Source of the DNA: Caldilinea sp. CFX5 | Lineage (GTDB): Bacteria; Chloroflexota; Anaerolineae; Caldilineales; Caldilineaceae | Length of the DNA: 64,000 nucleotides | Assembly: GCA_021405325.1 (NCBI GenBank) | Contig: QWII01000001.1 | Location: 1-64,000, forward strand | Reading direction: 5' to 3' | Part shown: one piece after another, positions 36,512-45,010 of the stretch | Layout of the letters: every line of letters begins with the position of its first letter | Position numbering within the stretch: the first letter of the stretch is position 1 | Program-made: the position numbers and the translations under genes | The notes under the pieces: model-generated | The model's input: the letters and a program-made list of their open reading frames with translations, nothing else | The model's database searches: none | What the model was told of the DNA's origin: nothing

Positions 36512-37006
36512 TCAACGCCCTGTGGTAGTATACCTAAGCAGTACGGGATCAAACCGCGCCATCAATGCCCGCGACTCCGCTTCCAGAACGCCACCGTAAT
36601 AGCTTTGAATATGACGGCGAACATAGGGATTTTCAGCCACGGTCTGGCGCGAATGCACAACTTCATCATGGGCCGCAAAGATAATATGCGGGACATCCGC
36701 CATCACCGCTGCGCCCAAACAGAGGGGGCACGGCTCGGCGCTGGTAAAGAGGATCGCGCGGTCGTGGTGTTCCCAGAGCGCATCCGCACCGGCGAACAGG
36801 GCGTTGAATTCGGCGTGCATGAGTTGGTTGCGTTGCCCTTTATGTCGCGCACGGCCACGGGAGATAATCTGGCCGTCAATGACCACCACCGCGCCGATGG
36901 GCAGTTCACCGGCCAGCCCGGCCTGTTCGGCTTCGTACAAGGCTTCACGCATAAAGGCGGCTAAATCGAGGGTGGCAAGAGCCGGTGCGAGTAAATTAGC
37001 TTGCAT
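36512..37006 (-). CDS. Cytidine/deoxycytidylate deaminase-fold nucleoside deaminase
   Basis: A 164-residue zinc deaminase of the TadA/guanine-deaminase group. The zinc and proton-shuttle motifs are MHAEFNAL (HAE) and SAEPCPLCLGAA (PCxxC). ELPIGAVVVIDGQIISRG precedes them. The C-terminal part (YVRRHIQSYYGGVLEAES) differs from strict tRNA-adenosine deaminases, so a free nucleobase or nucleoside substrate is more likely. AAAGGAG precedes ATG 37006. A promoter-like pair lies about 120 bases upstream on the minus strand. Confidence 0.8.
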   Translation of the reverse strand: MQANLLAPALATLDLAAFMREALYEAEQAGLAGELPIGAVVVIDGQIISRGRARHKGQRNQLMHAEFNALFAGADALWEHHDRAILFTSAEPCPLCLGAAVMADVPHIIFAAHDEVVHSRQTVAENPYVRRHIQSYYGGVLEAESRALMARFDPVLLRYTTTGR

Positions 37007-37125
37007 CAGTCGCTCCTTTGTTGTGACCAAAATTTGCCAATTGTTGACAGAACCGGCGAAATATCGTCCGGTCGCGTGGTTATCCTGGCAATGATTGGAT
37101 CTGGTTTGGCGGTAGCAGTAAGGAA

Positions 37126-37154
37126 AGTATAGCTCAGGGTAAGCAATTCGACAA
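37126..37154 (-). promoter_or_regulatory. Possible promoter of the deaminase gene
   Basis: On the minus strand TTGTCG (37154-37149) and TATACT (37131-37126) are separated by 17 bases in the divergent region between the deaminase and peptidase genes. Confidence 0.4.
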
Positions 37155-37274
37155 GGAGACAGGTCAGCGGCATAATATAGCCAGACAAAAGGCATCCAAC
37201 GACACTGACCAGTGTGTGTCAAGAGAGAACGCCAGGTAATCAACCGACCAAGATCATGACAAAGGATACGCAAA

Positions 37275-38645
37275 ATGGATGAACGACTCGCCAAAGAACT
37301 GGAAACACAGACCCAACACTTCAAAGCCCTGATCACCGACTATTGCCGCCTAGAAAGTGTCGCCGCCCAAAACCGGATGATGCAAGAGACAGCGGATTGG
37401 GTGGAAAACTTGCTCAAAGAGACCGGCTTCACAACCCGTCAATTGCAAGTGGAGGGCGCGCCCAACTATGTGTACGGCACGCTCAAAGGCAAAAGTGATT
37501 TCACCCTTTTGCTCTATAACCACTACGATGTGCAGCCCGAAGCGCCGATTGAACTGTGGGATAGCCCGCCGTTCGCCGTGACCGAAACGGATGGCAAGCT
37601 GGTGGCGCGTGGCATTTGCGATAACAAAGCCGAGTTGATTGCGCGCATCTGTGCTATCCGCGCCATTCAAGCGGTGTACGGTGAGTTACCGATCAACATC
37701 AAGTGGATCATCGAAGGCGAAGAGGAGATCGGCAGCACCCACTTCGACGCCATGACGCGCCAATATGGCGATCTCTTGAAAACCGATGGCGCACTCTGGG
37801 AAGGGGGCGGCTTCAACGAAAAGGGGCAAGCCCATATTGCCGTGGGCTTCCGGGGTCTGTTGTATGTCGAATATAGCATAGAAACCATGGCGCGCGATGC
37901 CCATTCGGGTGGCGCGCATAACCTGCCTAGTGCAGCCTGGCGCTTGGTCAAAGCCTTGGCCAGCTTGAAAGATGACAATGGGCGCGTGCTGATCCCTGGC
38001 TTCTATGACGATGTGTGCGAACCAACGGCAATGGAGCAAGCAGCGTCACGCGCCAATGTCGATCTGGAACAGGAGGGTAGAGCGAAGGCCATGTACGGCA
38101 TCGACACGTTCCTGCACAACCGGAGCGGCTACGATCTCGAAATTGCGGTCTATGAGCCGACGGCCAACATCGCCGGCTTCCTCACCGGCTATACAGAACC
38201 GGGCGTGAAGACTGTGCTGCCGGCCAAAGCCATGGCCAAGATGGATTTTCGTCTTGTGCCGAATCAACGCCCCGATGATATTTTGGCGAAGTTGCAGGCG
38301 CATCTCAAGGCGCAAGGTTTTGATGATGTGCAAGTCACCAAATTGGGCAGCGGCGATCCGGTCGTCACACCGCTAGAAGGGCCATTTGTGCAAAAGCTGA
38401 TGCACATCTGTCAGACGTTCACCGGCCAGGAACCGAAGATCATCCCCCTCGGCGGCGGCACCCTACCCTTGCTCGGCGCCATGAAGAACAACGTCGGCGT
38501 CCTGGGCCTCTCCACCTCCGGCAATCCCGCGTATTACGGCAGCGGCGCCCACGCGCCGAATGAACATATTCGCGTGCGTGATATTGCGCGTGCGATTGAA
38601 TTTAATGTGTTTATGTTCACACAACTGGGGGAAGCACACACATAG
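37275..38645 (+). CDS. M20/M25/M40 family metallopeptidase
   Basis: A 456-residue dizinc hydrolase. Motif 1 is LYNHYDVQP with the first metal His and the catalytic Asp. RGICDNKAE supplies the bridging Asp, and IEGEEEIGS supplies the general-base and metal Glu pair. The terminal His lies in YGSGAHAPNE. The length and motifs fit the dipeptidase/ArgE-DapE group (carnosinase-like). It acts in the cytoplasm on small peptides or N-acyl amino acids; the exact substrate is not evident. Confidence 0.9.
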   Translation: MDERLAKELETQTQHFKALITDYCRLESVAAQNRMMQETADWVENLLKETGFTTRQLQVEGAPNYVYGTLKGKSDFTLLLYNHYDVQPEAPIELWDSPPFAVTETDGKLVARGICDNKAELIARICAIRAIQAVYGELPINIKWIIEGEEEIGSTHFDAMTRQYGDLLKTDGALWEGGGFNEKGQAHIAVGFRGLLYVEYSIETMARDAHSGGAHNLPSAAWRLVKALASLKDDNGRVLIPGFYDDVCEPTAMEQAASRANVDLEQEGRAKAMYGIDTFLHNRSGYDLEIAVYEPTANIAGFLTGYTEPGVKTVLPAKAMAKMDFRLVPNQRPDDILAKLQAHLKAQGFDDVQVTKLGSGDPVVTPLEGPFVQKLMHICQTFTGQEPKIIPLGGGTLPLLGAMKNNVGVLGLSTSGNPAYYGSGAHAPNEHIRVRDIARAIEFNVFMFTQLGEAHT

Positions 38646-38709
38646 AAAATCATTTGTTCACCAGATGACTCATCCAGAAACTCCTTTACGTTGACACCAA
38701 CGCGCATGA

Positions 38710-38771
38710 CAAAGTGTCCACGATCTGGACAGAAAAGCGTCTTGATCTGGACACGCTACGCAGGTTATGGT
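38710..38771 (+). promoter_or_regulatory. Promoter-like element, family E copy 1
   Basis: The conserved core CAAAGTGTCCACGATCTGG begins at 38710. A second GATCTGGACA copy is at 38744-38753, and a -10-like TATGGT (38766-38771) lies 12 bases after it. TTGATC in the second repeat could serve as the -35 with an 18-base spacer. It faces the TPR lipoprotein gene. Confidence 0.5.
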
Positions 38772-38782
38772 AAACATCAATA

Positions 38783-38892
38783 GCAGCAGGGTTAAAACCC
38801 GCGGCTAACAGCGAGAAGCCGCCTCAGCGGCTGGATACACTAGCCGCTGAGGCGGCTTCTCGCTGTTAGCCGGCAGTTTCAACTGCTGTGTT
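38783..38892. repeat. Dispersed inverted repeat, family D copy 1
   Basis: Arms 38804-38832 and 38842-38870 are perfectly complementary (29 bases) around a 9-base loop, flanked by a weaker outer pairing (CAGCAGG..AACTGCTG). A related copy is at 62461-62583. It lies between element E and the TPR lipoprotein start, so it would be in the mRNA leader. Confidence 0.8.
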
Positions 38893-38952
38893 GCGTCCCA
38901 ATTGGCATGTACTATTTCAACCAGTCGCATTTCACACAAGGAGAGTTGTCCG

Positions 38953-40632
38953 ATGTTTACCAACCCCAGTCGTCATTCATACGTCAGCTTGCTCCTGCTC
39001 ATGGCGCTATTACTAGCCGCTTGCCAGCCCATTCAGGCCCCAGCACAGGATACCGCCGCGCCCGCCGCCGCTGTGTCGCCACTGCTGGGCAACCTGGGCA
39101 ACCACACCCACCCGATCACCACTCAATCGGCTCTGGCGCAAAAGTATTTCGATGAGGGGCTGATCCTCACCTTTGCCTTCAACCACGCCGAGGCGATCCG
39201 CTCGTATCAGGATGCGATCAAACTCGATCCCACCTGCGCCATGTGTTACTGGGGCGTGGCCTATGCGCTTGGCCCCAACATCAACGCGCCGATGGACTCG
39301 GCGGTGGTGACGCAAGCTTGGGATGCGCTGCAAAAAGCGGTCGCCCTGGCGCCCCAGGCCGGCGCCGCGGAACAGGCGTACATCCAGGCGTTGAGCGCCC
39401 GCTACAGCAATGATCCCAACGCTGACCGCGCCACCCTTGATCACGCCTATGCCAATGCCATGCACGACCTGGCTAAAGCCTATCCCGATGACGCCGATGC
39501 CGCCACCCTCTTTGCCGAGTCACTGATGGACTTGATGCCCTGGAACTTCTGGACCAAAGAGGGCCAACCAACTGACTATACCAACGAAATTGTCGCCACG
39601 TTGGAAGGCGTGCTAGCGACCAATCCCGATCATCCCGGCGCCAACCACTATTACATTCACGCCGTAGAAGCCTCGCCGGACAACCAGCGGGCGATCCCCA
39701 GCGCCGATCGGTTGACCCATTTGGTGCCTGGCGCCGGTCACCTCGTGCATATGCCTGGTCACACCTATTGGCGCGTGGGTCGCTATCACGACGCCGTCAT
39801 TGCCAATGAACACGCCATCCATAGCGATGAAAGCTATCTGCCCGATCGCGGGATTCAGCTCACGGCGTGGTATCCAGCGGCCTACTACAACCACAATATC
39901 GACTTTCTCCTGGCTGCGTCGCAGATGGAAGGCAACAGCCAGCAGTCGATTGCCGCCGCCACCAAATTGGTGCAAGGCGTGCCGGAGGAGTTGTACGAAC
40001 AGACCTACTTCGAGTATTACAAACCGCTCGTCATCTTTGCCCTGGCCCGCTTCGGCAAGTGGGACGAGATCCTCCAGCAGCCGCAACCGGCTGCACAATA
40101 CCAATACACAACCGGCGCCTGGCATTATGCTCGCGGTCTGGCCTTTGTCCGCCAGGGTGCGTTGGACAAAGCCGCCGCCGAATTGGCGGCCCTCCAAGCC
40201 ATTGCCGCCACCGAGGAGATGAAAGCATTGGCGCTCTATTCCTTTGCCACCGCCGAACAGATCCTCCAAATAGAAGCCCACGCCTTAGCCGGCGAACTGG
40301 CGACAGCCCAAGGCGACGCAGAGCAGGGGATCACCGAACTGGAAGCAGCGGTAGAAATTCAGGATAGCCTGGCCTATATTGAACCGCCCGCCTTCTACTA
40401 CCCCGTGCGCCAAACCCTCGGCGCGCTCTTGCTGGCCGCCGACCGCCCGGTGGACGCCGAAGCGGTCTATCGCGCTGATCTAGCACAATATCCGCAGAAC
40501 GGCTGGTCGCTCTTTGGGTTGGAACAAAGCCTGACGGCGCAAGGGAAAAGTGATGGGGCTGCCGAGGTGCAAAAGCAATTTGAAGAAGCCTGGCAACACG
40601 CCGATGTGACCTTGACGGCGTCGCGATTCTAA
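38953..40632 (+). CDS. TPR-repeat lipoprotein
   Basis: A 559-residue protein with lipobox LLLAAC (cysteine 19 in the mature numbering of this start). Tetratricopeptide-type helices follow, e.g. YFDEGLILTFAFNHAEAIRSYQDAIKLDPTCAMCYWGVAYALGP. A conserved His-rich middle (HPGANHYYIHAVEAS; LVHMPGHTYWRVGRYHDAV) may bind metal. Proteins of this kind are common but uncharacterised. AAGGAG precedes ATG 38953. Upstream lie element E and hairpin D; a 13-bp hairpin follows the gene. Confidence 0.8.
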   Translation: MFTNPSRHSYVSLLLLMALLLAACQPIQAPAQDTAAPAAAVSPLLGNLGNHTHPITTQSALAQKYFDEGLILTFAFNHAEAIRSYQDAIKLDPTCAMCYWGVAYALGPNINAPMDSAVVTQAWDALQKAVALAPQAGAAEQAYIQALSARYSNDPNADRATLDHAYANAMHDLAKAYPDDADAATLFAESLMDLMPWNFWTKEGQPTDYTNEIVATLEGVLATNPDHPGANHYYIHAVEASPDNQRAIPSADRLTHLVPGAGHLVHMPGHTYWRVGRYHDAVIANEHAIHSDESYLPDRGIQLTAWYPAAYYNHNIDFLLAASQMEGNSQQSIAAATKLVQGVPEELYEQTYFEYYKPLVIFALARFGKWDEILQQPQPAAQYQYTTGAWHYARGLAFVRQGALDKAAAELAALQAIAATEEMKALALYSFATAEQILQIEAHALAGELATAQGDAEQGITELEAAVEIQDSLAYIEPPAFYYPVRQTLGALLLAADRPVDAEAVYRADLAQYPQNGWSLFGLEQSLTAQGKSDGAAEVQKQFEEAWQHADVTLTASRF

Positions 40633-40643
40633 AACAGAAACAT

Positions 40644-40682
40644 AGCGAACACAGAGACCTTGCGAAATGCTCTGTGTTCGCT
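40644..40682 (+). terminator. Hairpin after the TPR lipoprotein gene
   Basis: AGCGAACACAGAG (40644-40656) is exactly complementary to 40670-40682, 11 bases after the stop codon. Confidence 0.55.
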
Positions 40683-40721
40683 GGGTTAACAAGATCTCAG
40701 GGGATTGACAAACGCTTGAGT

Positions 40722-40790
40722 ATCGTAGGTGCGGTTTGTAACCGCACTGGTTCCCAGGGGATAAGTGCGGTTACAAACCGCACCTACGAT
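40722..40790. repeat. Dispersed inverted repeat, family C copy 2
   Basis: Perfect 27-base arms, 40722-40748 and 40764-40790, around a 15-base loop; same core as the copies at 27455 and 54040. Confidence 0.8.
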
Positions 40791-40870
40791 GTCAACCTCT
40801 TTAATTCCGATTGAGCCGATTCTCTATTTCATCACCAAGGGGCTATGGGGCGCCTATTTCAAGAGAAAAC

Positions 40871-41671
40871 ATGATGCAATCAACAAACCTTTCAGCAAAC
40901 CATCAAATTGTCGTTGACCGCTTCGTCGCTGCCTGCCAAGCCGATGCACGAATTGTCGCCGCCTTTCTCGGCGGCTCCTATGCCACCGGCGCGGCCGATA
41001 TTTATTCGGACCTTGACCTCTATCTGATCACCACCGATGTGGCGTACCCAGAATTTCTGGCCGAGCGGGAGCCATTTGTGCGACAGTTGGGCGAACCGCT
41101 CTTCTTGGAAGATTGGGGAACACCCAATTGCTACTTCGTGATTTTTGCTGATGGTACGGAGACTGAACTGTGGATCGCTCAAGCCAGCGACTTTCAGCAG
41201 ATTCACGGCGGCGTACATACGGTGTTGCTGGATAAAGCGGGCATCCTGACCGGCGTTACCTTCCCCCTCCACGTAGCCGAGCCGACGGAACAGCTTGCAA
41301 CCTTGCGTCAACTGATCATGAGTTTCTGGCATGAAGTCGGCCACTTCCGCAAAGCCCTGGCGCGCCAGCAACTCTGGTTTGCCTACGGGTCGCTAGAGAC
41401 GATGCGCCAAATCTGTGTCAACCTGGCCCGGTTGCAGCACAACTTTGCCGACCCCGGTGTAGGGAACGAACCCTTTTTCAAGATTGAGGGAGCCATGCCG
41501 GTCGAGCAGTTAGCGCCATTACAGACCACCTTCTGCCCGCTGGAGCTAGCGGCCATCCGTCAGGCGGGAGCTGTCCTGTTGCAATTTTATCGCGAAGTCG
41601 CAACCGCCCTGGCCGAAAAACATGGGCTTGTTTATCCAGCGGCGTTGGAAAGGGTGATGCTGGTGCAGTGA
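40871..41671 (+). CDS. Nucleotidyltransferase-domain protein (aminoglycoside adenylyltransferase-like)
   Basis: A 266-residue protein with the polymerase-beta-type nucleotidyltransferase motif FLGGSYATGAADIYSDLDLYLIT (GS followed by DxD), then an acidic strand with ELWIA and a helical C-terminal domain. The arrangement resembles aminoglycoside 6-adenylyltransferase and related small-molecule nucleotidyltransferases. A resistance role cannot be claimed from sequence alone. I choose ATG 40871; upstream in-frame codons carry no ribosome-binding site. It converges with the STAND ATPase gene, leaving only 17 bases between them. Confidence 0.75.
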   Translation: MMQSTNLSANHQIVVDRFVAACQADARIVAAFLGGSYATGAADIYSDLDLYLITTDVAYPEFLAEREPFVRQLGEPLFLEDWGTPNCYFVIFADGTETELWIAQASDFQQIHGGVHTVLLDKAGILTGVTFPLHVAEPTEQLATLRQLIMSFWHEVGHFRKALARQQLWFAYGSLETMRQICVNLARLQHNFADPGVGNEPFFKIEGAMPVEQLAPLQTTFCPLELAAIRQAGAVLLQFYREVATALAEKHGLVYPAALERVMLVQ

Positions 41672-41688
41672 ACAAGATGGGGCAATAA

Positions 41689-44520
41689 TTACGCCGTCAC
41701 CGCTTCTAACGCGATAACTACCATCTCGTCTAATGTGGAATTTTGCCCCCGAGCGATAGCAGCGGCGCACATTTCAGCAGGCAGCACCTCTTCGATTTCG
41801 GCTTGTAGTTGGGCCGCCTTATTTTTGTATATCTGCCAGGTCGCCTTCTGGGTGCGCACACAACTGAGCAGCGTCACAGCGAGTGTTTGGCACTCAAATG
41901 CGTCAGGTGGATGCGCGTTGTAGCATTCCAGCATCAGCAACTCAGCAAAATAATAGAGCGTGTTCAACAAGAAAGCAGTATGCCGGGTTGGTAACACCTG
42001 CTCAATCGCTTCACGTAGCGCATAACGTGCTTCTGTGCGATTGCCTGAGCCGATCAACGTCGCCCCCAGATAGTTGAAGCACAACACCAGCATCATTTGA
42101 TCGCCAGTATCACGGGCGAGAGCAACGGCCTCACGTGCCGACTGGACTGCCTTCGCCAACTCGCCGGCGGAACGCAGCACCAATGCCAGTTCCGCCTGAC
42201 ACATAGCAACTCCTGAAGACATCCCCATTGCGTGATACAGAGATTCAGCATCCCGAAGATATTTTTGCGCTATCGCCAGGTCGCCCTGACACCAGGCCAT
42301 CCATCCTCGGCAATCGAGGATCCAGGCGATGTTGTACTGCATCCCAAGCGAGGTGGAAACCGCCATGCTCTCTTCCCAGTAGGCATCGGCGATTGCGTAG
42401 TCACCGCGACAGCAGATCTGCCAGGCTAGTTGGCTTAATACTTCGGCGATGCGATCCGGTCGGCCTATTTCTCGCCAGAGTACTAGGCTTTCTTCACAAT
42501 GATGAATGGCTTCCGTGAAATCGGGAAAATACCAAATGCGCGCATGCCGCGCACGGGCCTCGCTTTTTATGTCACCGCACTGCTGACTGAGTAACAGACT
42601 TTCATTCAGCTTTTCCACACCTGGTGATACTTCGCCGCGCCGCATCTCAGCATGACCCAAGTGTGCCAGCGCAAAAGCCCTTTCTTGATCCGTCGTGGCA
42701 TAACGAAGCCCTTGTTGCAGCGCATTGCTAGCGTCTCCACCGTTATTGAGCATGGCCTCACAGGCCCCGATGCGCCCCCATACCTGCGCCAAGAGCGGCT
42801 GAAGTTCCTGGCGGCTGGGTAGTGCGGCGGTAAGTTCAACGGCAGCAGCGGCGAGCAAAGCACCGCCTTCGCGATAAGCACCTCGAACTTCACAGTAGAG
42901 GAAGAGTGCATGAGTTGCCCGGTGCAACAAGTCAAATTTATGCTGGTCAACCGCCCACTGCCAGGCCGCGCTGATGTTGGCAAGGTCGCTGCGGATGATC
43001 GCCAAAGCGGTTCGCTGTTGTTGACTTTGTAGCCGCTCCTCCTGTTCGCCGAGCAGACGCAGGTAGTAACTACTGTGCTGCTGCTGCACCCGTCGCTGCA
43101 TCTGCGCATCCGCCCTGGCCTGTTCCGTGGCAAATTGACGGATGGTTTCCAACAACCGGTAGCGGGTGTGCCCATCCTGCTGGTTGGCAATCACCAACGA
43201 CTTGTTGACCAGTTGGGCCAGCAGATCGAGCGTCTCCCCTGTCACCGCCTCCGCCGCAGCGGCACTCCAGCTACCTGTGAAGACGGAGAGATGGGTCAGC
43301 AGCCGTTGTTCGTCCGGCAGCAACAGACCATAGCTCCATTCCATCGTCGCCCGTAGGGTCTGCTGGCGCAAGGGCGCTGTGCGCGCCCCATTGGTCAAAA
43401 GCTGAAAACGGCCATCGAAGGCGCCGTCCAGCCGTTTGGCCAGTTCTTCCACCGTAAAGATAGTAACGCGCGCTGCGGCCATCTCCAGCGCCAGGGGAAT
43501 CCCATCCAACCGGCTACAAATCTGTGCTATAGCGGGGGCGTTGGCTATCGTCAGCGCAAAGCCTGGCTGGCGGACACGGGCGCGTTCGACGAACAGCACC
43601 GCCGCTTCAAACCGGGCCAGCGCCTCAAGTGTCAGTGGTGGTTGCACCGATGATTGACCGTCCCAGCCTGCCCCAGTGTGCGGACGGGTCAGCGAGGGGA
43701 CGCGCCAGGGCGTCTCCCCGCCGATATTGAGCGTCTCGCGGCTGGTTGCCAGGAACGAAAGCTGCGGACATTGTTGGAGCAGCGTCTCGACCAGTTCGGC
43801 GCAGGCGCCAATCAGGTGTTCGCAGTTGTCCAAAATCAACAAGGCTTCTTTGGCGCGCAGATAGGCGATCAAGGTTTCCAAGGGTGAGCGCTCCGCCTGC
43901 TCCGGCACACGCCACAGATCAAGGATGCGCTGGGGAATGGCGGTGGGGTCGGTGAGCGGGGCTAGATCAACAAACCAGACGCCGTTAGGAAATTTTGGCT
44001 TTTGGACAATTACCCTGCCCACTTCCAGCGCCAGCCGGGTTTTGCCCACACCGCCCGCGCCGGTCAGCGTCACCAGGCGATGGTTGGCGACGAGTTGGGT
44101 GACTTCTATCACAGCCGCGGCCCGGCCAACGAAACTGGTGAGTGGCGCCGGCAGGTTGGTGTTGGGGGTGGTGGGGACGAGTGTACGGGGGATAGTCGGT
44201 AAGGTTGGTTCGGGGGCATGGGTGCGCAGTTGTTGCAACAGCCGAGCTTCGTTGGCATCCGCGGTGCGTAGGGTCGCCATGCCGGCGGCATCGAGCAAGC
44301 CATTGGCTTCCGCCACCGTCGTTAACACCGCCTGTTGGTGTAGCCAGTCGATGATCGCGCAGACCCGTTCCCGCGCTTGTACACCATGCAGCCGTTCCCC
44401 TTTGCACATCTTACCGATAATTGATGGGTCTTGCAGAATGCCTTCCGCCAGCTTGGCCTGGCTCAAGCCATGTTTGCGGTGCAGATGTTGACTGATGCGA
44501 TCACCAAATGGGTGGCTCAT
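41689..44520 (-). CDS. HTH-STAND ATPase with TPR-like C terminus, paralog 1
   Basis: A 943-residue protein. The N-terminal helix-turn-helix-like region (HGLSQAKLAEGILQDPSIIGKM) resembles XRE-type domains. The NB-ARC/STAND ATPase follows, with Walker A TGAGGVGKTRLAL near residue 155 and Walker B LLILDNCEHL near 240, then SFLATSRETLNIGGE and a winged-helix part. Long helical TPR-like repeats fill the last 450 residues. Such proteins act as ligand-triggered molecular switches, often transcriptional regulators. A nearly identical paralog (56354-59266) lies 12 kb away, and a BTAD regulator is divergent. ATG 44520 is chosen because AGGAA is best spaced for it. Confidence 0.85.
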   Translation of the reverse strand: MSHPFGDRISQHLHRKHGLSQAKLAEGILQDPSIIGKMCKGERLHGVQARERVCAIIDWLHQQAVLTTVAEANGLLDAAGMATLRTADANEARLLQQLRTHAPEPTLPTIPRTLVPTTPNTNLPAPLTSFVGRAAAVIEVTQLVANHRLVTLTGAGGVGKTRLALEVGRVIVQKPKFPNGVWFVDLAPLTDPTAIPQRILDLWRVPEQAERSPLETLIAYLRAKEALLILDNCEHLIGACAELVETLLQQCPQLSFLATSRETLNIGGETPWRVPSLTRPHTGAGWDGQSSVQPPLTLEALARFEAAVLFVERARVRQPGFALTIANAPAIAQICSRLDGIPLALEMAAARVTIFTVEELAKRLDGAFDGRFQLLTNGARTAPLRQQTLRATMEWSYGLLLPDEQRLLTHLSVFTGSWSAAAAEAVTGETLDLLAQLVNKSLVIANQQDGHTRYRLLETIRQFATEQARADAQMQRRVQQQHSSYYLRLLGEQEERLQSQQQRTALAIIRSDLANISAAWQWAVDQHKFDLLHRATHALFLYCEVRGAYREGGALLAAAAVELTAALPSRQELQPLLAQVWGRIGACEAMLNNGGDASNALQQGLRYATTDQERAFALAHLGHAEMRRGEVSPGVEKLNESLLLSQQCGDIKSEARARHARIWYFPDFTEAIHHCEESLVLWREIGRPDRIAEVLSQLAWQICCRGDYAIADAYWEESMAVSTSLGMQYNIAWILDCRGWMAWCQGDLAIAQKYLRDAESLYHAMGMSSGVAMCQAELALVLRSAGELAKAVQSAREAVALARDTGDQMMLVLCFNYLGATLIGSGNRTEARYALREAIEQVLPTRHTAFLLNTLYYFAELLMLECYNAHPPDAFECQTLAVTLLSCVRTQKATWQIYKNKAAQLQAEIEEVLPAEMCAAAIARGQNSTLDEMVVIALEAVTA

Positions 44521-45010
44521 CGACATTTCCTGGTAAAGTAGGAACGGTTTTCACAGCTTGTCCAAGTTATAGTATAGCCAAAAGTGAGCCAATCGGCAAG
44601 CCTATTTTCTGCTTTTCCCGGTCAGCTTCCCATTGATATACTCACGAGCAGCACAGAAAGTAACCCATTACTCCTGTACAAAGTGTTACTTTCTGGCGCT
44701 CGTCGGTATAGATAACGCCCACAAGGGCGATAAATGGCGCTGGCATTGAATGTGTTGCGTCTCTTACTGGCAAACAATGAGGACGAAGGATGCCGATCTG
44801 TGATATACTGCGTGGAGAAGCTCTTCCAGATGCCTGAGCATAACCCAAATCCGCAACAGCGCTTACTTTAGTGTCAGTAGACCGCAACACACTCAGCAGC
44901 GCAAAGACTGACTCTGGACTATGCGACTAAACGACTGCGGACTACTGAGAGTGATTTAGCCGTGGCTCGGGCAGAAGTGCAAAACGTTACGTTATCCAGG
45001 AAGTCAGCCA
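44521..45010. other. Divergent regulator gap
   Basis: It holds an 11-bp hairpin (44654-44664 with 44685-44695, outer arms to about 44644-44701) and, near 44915-44940, a fragment like the outer end of the nested repeat at 24 kb. No credible gene was found. The promoters of both flanking regulators must lie here. Confidence 0.45.
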
